Shown: positions 26,126-32,181 of the stretch, piece by piece
Layout of the letters: each line of letters opens with the position of its first letter
Numbering within the stretch: the stretch's first letter is position 1
Origin: Chamaesiphon sp. 336R_metabinner_41
GTDB lineage: Bacteria > Cyanobacteriota > Cyanobacteriia > Cyanobacteriales > Chamaesiphonaceae
DNA length: 32,181 nucleotides
Direction: 5' to 3'
Assembly (NCBI GenBank): GCA_025359915.1
Contig: JANYDE010000012.1
Span: 1-32,181, forward strand
Notes under the pieces: model-generated
Databases searched by the model: none
Told to the model about the DNA's origin: nothing
What the model saw: the letters and a program-made list of their open reading frames with translations, nothing else
Position numbers and translations under genes: made by a program

Positions 26126-29100
26126 ATGAAATCCTTTTTATCATCTCTCCGCAAGATCGATCTCACTGACAACACCCTCAGCAGTCACCAAAATAGCAAA
26201 TCAATCGATCTACACTTAGGACGAATGAATGCTAGAGGTCTGCAATATGACAGTCCAGAATCTTCAGCAGTTGAGCAAACAAACTGGCACAAATTCTACC
26301 GCCAATTTGGTGTAGTGAGTTTACTCTCAACGGCAGCTTACTTGTGGCAATCGACAGCGGTGATGGCAGCACCGCTCTCCTGCTCGTCGATTTATGCGGA
26401 TGTCTATGGTGGTACGGCAATCTACTCGATCAACACCACGACCGCTGCAATCACGCAAGCAGCAACATTACCAGTCAACTCAGGCATCGGGATTGCCATT
26501 ACTCCAGGGGCAACACCCACTCTTTATTCTGACATTTATCGACTCACAACTAGCCCACCAGCCTATCTAAACTATACTAACGGAACTACTCCAGGCACGA
26601 GTACAACTGCCAAGTTTACCGCTCCCTATGGTGGTGGACTTGGTACAACTAACAATGGTCTTTTATTCTACATTGGTCGTAGCGGTTCAACACAGAGCCT
26701 CATGCAATTTCCTACCCCTACCTCGGCGGCAGTGAATCTCGGTACCATCACCGCAGCCATCCCAGGCGACCCCATCTGGCCGACGCTATCCCCCGGCGAC
26801 ATGATGAGTGATGCCAATGGTCGTCTCTATTATTTCGGAACTGACTACGTAAAAAATAACCTAGGACAATACACCAATTATTTATATTATATAGATAGTA
26901 GTAAATCTGCTCACCTATTAGGATCTTATCTATCCACACGGGCTGGAATTGGTGTAGCGTTTAATCCAGCGGGTGTGATGTATACACTCAACGCAAACCT
27001 TCTCTACAAAATTGACATGACGGCGGGCTTCTCATCCACACTGATTGGCGATACAGGTAACTCCAATCTCATTGACATGGCATCATGTGCCTTACCAACA
27101 ATGAACCCAAATGTCTCAGGCACAAAAACCGTGCGGGACGTAACAACGAGCCAGAATCCAGCAACGATCGTTAATACCAATGATATTCTTGAGTATAATG
27201 TAGTCGTAACCAACACTGGTAACTTGCCATCCGATGGTAGTAAGTTTATTGATGTTATCCCCCCAGGAAGTAGTTACGTCGGTAGTTCCACCAAGTTGTG
27301 TAACGCAACTGGCGTAACCTGTGCCACAGTTGCCGATGTTGCTGGAGTTGGGCCGTTTGTTGGGAGCGGGATGCTGGTCAATACTTCGGGTCAAAGTGCA
27401 GGCGTAATGTTGGCTGGATCAGCAAACAACGCCATCGTCAAATTTCAAGTCAAAGTTACCAGTACTGGGGCAGGTACTACTGGTAATCCCATCAGCATCG
27501 TCAACACTGGGCAAACATCCTACCCAACAGTTAGCGGAGGAACTGTCACAACTAGTACTCCAAACACCTCAAGCACCAGTGTTCCAATCGCTGTTCCTAC
27601 CGATTACAGCGATGCGCCTAGCAGCTATGGATCTGCCTCACATACGATCGTTAGTGGCATCCATTTAGGAACAACAATTACAGCAGAGAGTGCTGCCTAT
27701 AATAGCCCTCTGGCTGACGGCGATACTGACGACGGTATCAGCAGCTTTCCTACTTTGACTGCCGGAGCAACCACCTACAGCATTCCCGCTGCCAATATCG
27801 CCGCAACGGGCACTGGTACACTGCACGCCTGGATCGATTTCAATCAGAACGGTACGTTTGAGGCTGGGGAACATACCAGCGTTGCCGTTACTAGCAATAC
27901 ACTTGCAGGTGCTCTAAACTGGACAGGAATTACGGCTGGTGCTGCTGGGAATACCTTCGCCCGTTTTCGCTTTACCAGTGATAGCAACGTCACTGCCAAT
28001 ACCCCCAGTGGAATTGCCGCTAATGGGGAAGTTGAAGATTATCAGATTTCAATAGGGGCTGCTCCTTTGACCTGTGGAACAATCTACGGTTCTTATCTCA
28101 ATGGTGGAATTTACAACGGTCTCAGAGGCTATACTCCATCAACTGGGAGCCTTGCTACTCAGATCGCCACTCTAACAACCCCAGGAGGTACGACAACCGC
28201 AGTTGCAGCACTTGCAGTCGATCCATTACTAGATAGCAGTGGCAATCGTCGTGTTTATTACATGGAGAATACAGGTACTGGTGCAAAACTATATTACTAT
28301 AACGGCTCTAGCATTAGCGATACTGGCATAGCATTAACAGTTCCTTACTCTCCGATAAATATCGTACGCTCTGACGGTTCAACCGGATCTTTAAACAATA
28401 CATTTAACCGGATGGGTTTTGCACCAGATGGTACCTTATACATCGCCGATGGTCAAAAAACATTTTACCGTTTTAGCCCAAATCGTTCAGGTACAGGCGG
28501 CATTCTCTCATCAGCAAACACCATCACAGATAATACCAACAATGATAGTGGAAATTCCGGTCGTGCCAAAGTAGGTCAATCGGGTGGTGGAGATATTGCC
28601 TTTGACAATGCTGGTCGCATGTACATTGTGACTTATGACTCCAATAACTCTAATGTTCCAACCGAGTTCCGACTTTTCCAAATCTTTAATCCGAATAGTT
28701 CCACCCCGACGGCTGTTTTACTCGGTAAAGAACCATCCACAGACACTGTAGCGGGTTTAGCCTTCCAAGCAAGTGACAACACACTTTATATGCAAGGTAG
28801 TGGCGGAAAGTCTTTTGGTTGGAACTTAGCTACAAACACAGTTACACCTCTTACTCTTGCTGTCCCTGGTTCAGCAGATTTAGGTAGTTGTACTTATCCA
28901 GATTTAAACCCCACTGGTGCATTCACCAAAACAGTCGCCAATATTACCAACCCTGGAGCTACAAAACTTACTGCCAACGATGTTTTAGAATATACACTCA
29001 ATGTCACCAATAACGGTAACTTGGTTGCGGGAAACGTCACCCTCACAGACGCTATTCCAGCGGGCACAACCTATGTAGCAGGTTCCACCAAACTAAATGG

Positions 29101-29953
29101 TACTCTCAAAGCCGATAACTCTGGTGCCATGCCCTACGCCAATACAACTACTCCCCAGCAAATCAATAGCCCTGGTAAAGCGAGTGGAGTCTTAACTGCT
29201 GGTGCAAGCAATAAAGCAACCGTTGTTTTTCGGGTCAATGTGAATGCATCCAAGACACAGGTATGTAACCAGGGTAACGTCAAATATGACGGCGGTCTAT
29301 CGGTTGGAATCTTTTCAGACGATCCTACTACTACAGTTGCCGATGACCAGACTTGTACTGGGGTGAATCAAGCTAACATGCTAATAGTCAAAAGAATTAC
29401 GGCAATTAAAGCCGCTGGCGCGACTACGGCGACTAATTACAATACATTTGACACAACATCTCCAGCTTTGGGCAATGATCGCAACTGCAATTGGCCACTA
29501 ACAACTAATGTCGATGGAGCCTGTACTAATAATTATATCCTGGGGAAAATCGATGCTGGTTTGGTCAAGCCAGGTGATGAGATCGAGTATACAATTTATT
29601 ATCTCAATGCTGGGGCAAACAAAGCAAAACAAGCGCGAATTTGCGACAGATTAAATAACAATTTAACGTTTCAAACTCAATTCGATAGTACGATTCCTAC
29701 TACTATCGATAAAGGTATCGCTTTGGCTCAAAATAGTACATCGATCTCATCATATCTGACCAATACGGGAACCGATTCGGACAAAGGGGAATTGACTACT
29801 GAGAATTTAGTTGATACTAGTTGCAACCTCAGTGCCAACACTACGCCGAATCCGACATCTGTCTTGCCTGCGAATGTCGTCGTAGTTGATGTCACGACTC
29901 CTTTACTCAGTGGTGGCTATGGTTATATCCGCTTTAAGACAACAGTGAAATAG
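26126..29953 (+). CDS. Large secreted multidomain protein with DUF11, GEVED and propeller-like domains
   Basis: The 1275-residue protein has a late hydrophobic signal segment (about 60-80, FGVVSLLSTAAYLW...) ending AVMAAPLSC, so the first ~55 residues are an extended n-region or the true start is the ATG at 26225 (M34). Domains in order: propeller-like, DUF6923-type (about 82-325); DUF11 (about 326-490, TNDILEYNVVVTNTGNL); GEVED-type (about 491-645, with HAWIDFNQNGTFEAGE and the GEVEDY motif at 634-639); second propeller-like (about 645-927); second DUF11 (about 928-1085); a third DUF11-like C-terminal part ending GYGYIRFKTTVK. No sorting signal or C-terminal anchor is visible. It is likely exported and structural or adhesive. 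Base use differs from the neighbours: CGATCG is scarce. Confidence 0.85.
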   Translation: MKSFLSSLRKIDLTDNTLSSHQNSKSIDLHLGRMNARGLQYDSPESSAVEQTNWHKFYRQFGVVSLLSTAAYLWQSTAVMAAPLSCSSIYADVYGGTAIYSINTTTAAITQAATLPVNSGIGIAITPGATPTLYSDIYRLTTSPPAYLNYTNGTTPGTSTTAKFTAPYGGGLGTTNNGLLFYIGRSGSTQSLMQFPTPTSAAVNLGTITAAIPGDPIWPTLSPGDMMSDANGRLYYFGTDYVKNNLGQYTNYLYYIDSSKSAHLLGSYLSTRAGIGVAFNPAGVMYTLNANLLYKIDMTAGFSSTLIGDTGNSNLIDMASCALPTMNPNVSGTKTVRDVTTSQNPATIVNTNDILEYNVVVTNTGNLPSDGSKFIDVIPPGSSYVGSSTKLCNATGVTCATVADVAGVGPFVGSGMLVNTSGQSAGVMLAGSANNAIVKFQVKVTSTGAGTTGNPISIVNTGQTSYPTVSGGTVTTSTPNTSSTSVPIAVPTDYSDAPSSYGSASHTIVSGIHLGTTITAESAAYNSPLADGDTDDGISSFPTLTAGATTYSIPAANIAATGTGTLHAWIDFNQNGTFEAGEHTSVAVTSNTLAGALNWTGITAGAAGNTFARFRFTSDSNVTANTPSGIAANGEVEDYQISIGAAPLTCGTIYGSYLNGGIYNGLRGYTPSTGSLATQIATLTTPGGTTTAVAALAVDPLLDSSGNRRVYYMENTGTGAKLYYYNGSSISDTGIALTVPYSPINIVRSDGSTGSLNNTFNRMGFAPDGTLYIADGQKTFYRFSPNRSGTGGILSSANTITDNTNNDSGNSGRAKVGQSGGGDIAFDNAGRMYIVTYDSNNSNVPTEFRLFQIFNPNSSTPTAVLLGKEPSTDTVAGLAFQASDNTLYMQGSGGKSFGWNLATNTVTPLTLAVPGSADLGSCTYPDLNPTGAFTKTVANITNPGATKLTANDVLEYTLNVTNNGNLVAGNVTLTDAIPAGTTYVAGSTKLNGTLKADNSGAMPYANTTTPQQINSPGKASGVLTAGASNKATVVFRVNVNASKTQVCNQGNVKYDGGLSVGIFSDDPTTTVADDQTCTGVNQANMLIVKRITAIKAAGATTATNYNTFDTTSPALGNDRNCNWPLTTNVDGACTNNYILGKIDAGLVKPGDEIEYTIYYLNAGANKAKQARICDRLNNNLTFQTQFDSTIPTTIDKGIALAQNSTSISSYLTNTGTDSDKGELTTENLVDTSCNLSANTTPNPTSVLPANVVVVDVTTPLLSGGYGYIRFKTTVK

Positions 29954-30093
29954 GGAATAAAATTCACAGCCACGGTTGCTTTTCCCAGTAACGCCAATAC
30001 AACATCGATTTCCTTGCCAGTTGGGGTTCCACTGGTGCTGGTATTCCCACCACCTCCTACGGCTACATTCGGATCAAAGCAACTGTGAAATAG
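29954..30093 (+). pseudogene. Remnant of a paralogous C-terminal tail, frameshifted
   Basis: Right after the stop of the large gene, one frame reads KFTATVAFPSNANTTSISLP. The next frame continues with GAGIPTTSYGYIRIKATVK and a stop at 30091-30093. The last ten residues nearly repeat the end of the large protein (GYIRFKTTVK). This looks like the decayed 3' end of a second gene of the same family, with a frameshift near 30010-30035. Confidence 0.65.
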
Positions 30094-30111
30094 GAACTAG
30101 ATTTATGAGCC

Positions 30112-30146
30112 AAAAACCAGATTTCTCTAGAGAAATCTGGTTTTTT
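30112..30146 (+). terminator. Hairpin with T-run (rho-independent terminator-like)
   Basis: Arms AAAAACCAGATTTCT and AGAAATCTGGTTTTT surround CTAG and the right arm runs into six T. It is positioned to end transcription from the large secreted-protein gene. It is also palindromic enough to act on the other strand. Confidence 0.75.
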
Positions 30147-30195
30147 AGCGTGTCGGCTTTGTTTCTATATTTGTAAGTTTTGGATTAAAATATAG

Positions 30196-30226
30196 ATACG
30201 GCTTTAGATTGAAGCTAAAGCCGTAT
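30196..30226 (+). repeat. Hairpin element, copy 1
   Basis: ATACGGCTTTAG and CTAAAGCCGTAT form a 12-bp stem around a 7-nt loop ATTGAAG. It lies 37 nt before the first coiled-coil gene. The same stem and loop recur at 30708-30738 and, diverged, at 30629-30653. Confidence 0.9.
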
Positions 30227-30263
30227 TGCCAAAAAACATATTATTCATAACAACCATAACATT

Positions 30264-30569
30264 ATGTCAGAAGAACGGTTCGACAGGCTAGAAAATCAGC
30301 TCACACAGGTCATTCAAGCTATTGGTACGATGCAACAAAACATGGGTGCCATGAATCAAAACATCGATGCGCTGAGGGAAGATGTAATTGCCCTCCGGCA
30401 TCGGATTGACAGTGTTGAAGGTAGCCAGCAGATGATTATCCGAGAAGGCTTTCAATCATTGATGTCCTACAACGACGATCTCAACTATGAATTGTCTGAC
30501 GCTACACGGCAAAATCGGTTGTTGAAAAGACGAGTCATTCGCCTAGAACGAAAGGAAAAAGAAGATTAG
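30264..30569 (+). CDS. Small coiled-coil protein, copy 1
   Basis: A 101-residue protein with no signal peptide or membrane segment, of no family I recognise. It starts MSEERFDRLENQLTQVIQAI and has heptad spacing of hydrophobic residues over about residues 5-55 (IDALREDVIALRHRIDSVEG), then a charged basic tail RLLKRRVIRLERKEKED. It is a paralogue of the gene at 30774: the first 18 residues are identical and the RIDSVEG and RRV.RLER blocks are shared. A hairpin element precedes both genes. Oligomerisation or nucleic-acid contact through the basic tail is possible, but no role is assigned. Immediately after the stop codon, in frame, lies the tail GYIRFKATVK of the neighbouring secreted-protein family. 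Confidence 0.75.
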   Translation: MSEERFDRLENQLTQVIQAIGTMQQNMGAMNQNIDALREDVIALRHRIDSVEGSQQMIIREGFQSLMSYNDDLNYELSDATRQNRLLKRRVIRLERKEKED

Positions 30570-30602
30570 GGCTATATCCGCTTTAAGGCAACTGTGAAGT
30601 AA
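30570..30602 (+). pseudogene. Third copy of the GYIRFKATVK tail, in frame after a stop
   Basis: The 33 nt after the stop of the coiled-coil gene read GYIRFKATVK and TAA, nearly the same as the end of the large secreted protein. They are in the same frame as the coiled-coil gene, separated only by its TAG. No start or other part of the family is present, so it is a recombination remnant. Confidence 0.65.
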
Positions 30603-30628
30603 TTGGTTTTGGCTTAAAATTAGCAGTA

Positions 30629-30653
30629 CGGCTCTAGTTTCAAGCTAGAGCCG
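30629..30653 (+). repeat. Hairpin element, copy 2 (diverged, with compensatory change)
   Basis: CGGCTCTAG and CTAGAGCCG pair around TTTCAAG. Compared with copies 1 and 3 a T-A pair in the stem has become C-G on both arms, so pairing is kept. The preceding GTTTTGGCTTAAAAT also resembles the flanks of the other copies. Confidence 0.8.
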
Positions 30654-30707
30654 AATCTTGTAGAAACATCGGTGACATTGAGTTGTAAGTTTTAGATTAG
30701 AATATAA

Positions 30708-30738
30708 ATACGGCTTTAGATTGAAGCTAAAGCCGTAT
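30708..30738 (+). repeat. Hairpin element, copy 3
   Basis: Identical stem and loop to copy 1 (ATACGGCTTTAG, ATTGAAG, CTAAAGCCGTAT), 35 nt before the second coiled-coil gene. Copies 1 and 3 are 512 bp apart and part of one tandem duplication that starts near TTGTAAGTTTT at 30171 and 30683. Confidence 0.9.
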
Positions 30739-30773
30739 TTCCGAATTAACCTAATAATAACAAGCATATCATT

Positions 30774-31139
30774 ATGTCAGAAGAACGGTTCGACAGACTG
30801 GAGAATCAACTCACGCAAGTCATTCAGTCTATTGCTACTATGCAACAGCAGATGGCAACCAAGCAAGATTTAGCGGCTGTAGAGCAGAAAGTTGTTGGCA
30901 TCGAGCAAAAGATAATCAGCCTGGAGCAAAATGTTAATGCTGCTCGTGAAGATATCTTCTCCTTACGCAATCGAATTGATAGTGTTGAAGGTGCGGTAGC
31001 TGTTGTCATCCGTAGCACATTTGTAACGCACCAAAGTTTTGTAGACGATCTCAATTTCGATCTCCAAAATAACGAACGTAAAACCCGTCGATTGAGTCGT
31101 CGCGTTGCTCGATTGGAACGCCAAGATTTGGATGACTAA
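30774..31139 (+). CDS. Small coiled-coil protein, copy 2
   Basis: A 121-residue paralogue of the protein at 30264. The N-terminal MSEERFDRLENQLTQVIQ is identical, then this copy carries about 20 extra residues with clear heptads (VEQKVVG, IEQKIIS, LEQNVNA) before rejoining at REDI.SLR.RIDSVEG. The C terminus is again basic (TRRLSRRVARLERQD). The different coiled-coil lengths suggest the two could form homo- or hetero-oligomers, which is inference. No signal peptide or membrane helix. An antisense frame over it is a shadow. Function unknown. Confidence 0.75.
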   Translation: MSEERFDRLENQLTQVIQSIATMQQQMATKQDLAAVEQKVVGIEQKIISLEQNVNAAREDIFSLRNRIDSVEGAVAVVIRSTFVTHQSFVDDLNFDLQNNERKTRRLSRRVARLERQDLDD

Positions 31140-31192
31140 ATATACTCACAGCTTGCATCAATACATATAGACTATTACTAAGCATAGCTCTA

Positions 31193-31222
31193 GGGTACCC
31201 ATAAAGGGCACCCCTACGGGTA
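31193..31222. repeat. Imperfect palindromic intergenic repeat
   Basis: The sequence starts GGGTACCC and ends TACGGGTA, with AAAGGGCACCCC between. TACCC and GGGTA arms can pair. It has the look of a dispersed cyanobacterial intergenic repeat; function unknown. Confidence 0.4.
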
Positions 31223-31277
31223 TAATGCAAACGGCTAAATCCTGGACTTTGCGAATCTTTTAAGCCTGGAAGACATA

Positions 31278-31304
31278 TCCCCGACTTCTTGGAGAAGTCG
31301 GGGA
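31278..31304. repeat. Palindromic repeat related to the one after thrS
   Basis: Arms TCCCCGACTTCT and AGAAGTCGGGGA form a 12-bp stem around TGG. The core is the same as the palindrome at 24674-24706, and both are followed by the short sequence TAGCG. Confidence 0.75.
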
Positions 31305-31349
31305 CATAGCGTAATTCTAAAATGATGGTTAATTATCGCTGAAATGTCA

Positions 31350-31373
31350 AATATCCGCGTTTATACGGTACTC
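31350..31373 (+). promoter_or_regulatory. Shared upstream motif, copy 2
   Basis: Block beginning AATATCCG and ending ACGGTACTC, matching the copy at 25880-25903 at 22 of 24 positions. It lies about 390 bp before the truncated surface-protein gene. Confidence 0.5.
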
Positions 31374-31565
31374 GATCGCTGACACCTTAGCTTAATATGT
31401 AAATAGATAGAAGTCCGTCTGTGCCGGAAAAATTTATTACTCATTAAATTGCAATATGGCATTGATTGCTTATTCTCAATAGTATTCTCCAGGCTTAAAA
31501 TCCAAAAGAGATCTGTTTTGCCACGGGTTAATTCATAAGTTATAAATCGGGATGTTTATTTCCAA

Positions 31566-31596
31566 AGCCAAGAGCCATAAGTGCTCTGGCTTTTTT
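31566..31596 (+). terminator. Terminator-like hairpin with six T
   Basis: AGCC-A-AGAGC pairs with GCTCTGGCT around a 7-nt loop, with one bulged A, and is followed by a T-run. The nearest upstream plus-strand gene ends 427 bp earlier, so it may end a long untranslated tail or a lost gene. Confidence 0.5.
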
Positions 31597-31766
31597 GTGC
31601 TATTAGATTTTAGACGTTTAAAAAAATATTTTTCTTTAGCAGATAAATTTGATTTTGCCTGTAACTTTACGACGAATTCTTGGGATTAATAAGAAAGAAC
31701 TAGATGAGAAGCTCGATAGATCTTGCATGATTCGATCGCTATCAATTATCTGTGAAATTCTTTGTT

Positions 31767-32045
31767 ATGTCAGACTTCCATCCGAAATATACCCGCAAGC
31801 ATAGCAATCGTCAATCGATCGATCAGTACTATCTGAACTTTCTAGCTCGATCTATTGTGATCTTAAGTTTAAATTTGATCGGTTTAGCACCTCTGCTCGC
31901 CTTACCAACCGCGCCCAATACCAATGGGACTCCAGGCGATAATGATGCTAGCAAGCACCGTCAGGAAGCGAGTGCGATTCAGACTGTCAATGCTATTGCG
32001 CCGCCATTGACAATTTCCGGTCGAGTATTTGAAGATCCCAATTAG
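31767..32045 (+). pseudogene. Truncated 5' end of a secreted surface-protein gene
   Basis: The 92 codons from ATG 31767 encode a basic n-region (MSDFHPKYTRKHSNRQ...), a hydrophobic signal segment (about 29-45, ARSIVILSLNLIGLAPLLAL) and then a Pro/Thr/Asn-rich stretch ending LTISGRVFEDPN and a stop. In secreted cyanobacterial proteins the SG.VFED.N motif normally opens a long SdrD_B/Cna-B-like or DUF11 region, so the gene stops just where the main body should begin. The longer frame from GTG at 31752 adds five residues. The sequence after the stop looks like an insertion-sequence end. An intact short secreted protein is a less likely reading. Confidence 0.6.
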
Positions 32046-32181
32046 GGCTTGCTGACAAAAGCCAAAACCCAGACACAGAGAGAGATATAAACAATAAAAA
32101 GTTAGTCAAGTTCAATGAAATCGGCTAAAATCAACTAAAATTAGTGAAGAAATCGATATATCCGTACAAGTAATGTATAAA
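32045..32181. mobile_element. Possible left end of an insertion sequence (partial)
   Basis: From 32045 the sequence reads GGGCTTGCTGACAAAAGCC, similar in style to terminal inverted repeats of insertion sequences, and it follows a TA dinucleotide exactly where a surface-protein gene is interrupted. Only 137 bp are in the window and no transposase frame or right end is visible, so this is a suggestion only. Confidence 0.3.

Larger units (their letters stand above)
31140..31766. other. 627-bp non-coding region with hairpin repeats
   Basis: I see no credible gene here. It holds, in order, a GGGTACCC-type repeat (31193-31222), a hairpin related to the one after thrS (31278-31304), the second copy of the shared upstream motif (31350-31373) and a terminator-like hairpin (31566-31596). 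The last 170 bp before the truncated surface-protein gene show nothing I can name. Confidence 0.6.

Noticed and set aside
30824-31054. Antisense frame over the second coiled-coil gene
   Set aside because: It mirrors the heptad codons of the sense gene and has no counterpart under the first copy.

Overview
The window looks like a chromosomal stretch from a cyanobacterium. The reasons are the many short tandem repeats of 7-8 bp of the cyanobacterial STRR type, very frequent CGATCG/GATCGATC palindromes, dispersed hairpin repeats between genes, a DUF1574 plus MBOAT gene pair, and a threonyl-tRNA synthetase without a TGS domain. The GATCGATC-rich style would fit a Chamaesiphon-like or related lineage, but I cannot place it to genus. 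GC content is moderate. I saw no tRNA, rRNA or CRISPR array.

Positions 1-5556 are mostly housekeeping: a heptamer tandem repeat abutting lnt (apolipoprotein N-acyltransferase), an overlapping YaeR-type VOC metalloprotein, a convergent HAD hydrolase and ATP-grasp enzyme on the minus strand, and dprA. Positions 5800-25745 are a surface polysaccharide locus with thrS embedded in it. It starts with a DUF1574/SGNH protein and an MBOAT acyltransferase, a likely O-acylation pair. A complete dTDP-L-rhamnose set follows, with rfbD on the plus strand facing rfbB-rfbA-rfbC on the minus strand. Then come a Wzx-like flippase, a GT2 and a GT4 glycosyltransferase on the plus strand. A minus-strand run holds a GT4 glycosyltransferase, a small helical unknown, a sugar N-formyltransferase-like protein, a Wzy/O-antigen-ligase-like membrane protein and a secreted TIM-barrel-like unknown. 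Another glycosyltransferase lies beyond thrS. Together these could make, modify, flip and polymerise a rhamnose-containing, possibly O-acylated and N-formylated glycan. An initiating phosphoglycosyltransferase, Wza/Wzc and amino-sugar synthesis genes are not in the window.

Positions 25746-32181 form a repeat-rich accessory region. A 1275-residue secreted protein alternates propeller-like, DUF11 and GEVED-type domains. It is followed by two short remnants that repeat its C-terminal tail, a tandem duplication of small coiled-coil genes each preceded by the same hairpin, and the 5' end of a second surface-protein gene. That gene is cut off where sequence resembling an insertion-sequence end begins. 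A 24-bp motif is shared by the upstream regions of the two surface-protein genes. This end of the window holds most of the unexplained structure. Start codons were adjusted where the longest frame used TTG or GTG and an internal ATG fitted the family better.
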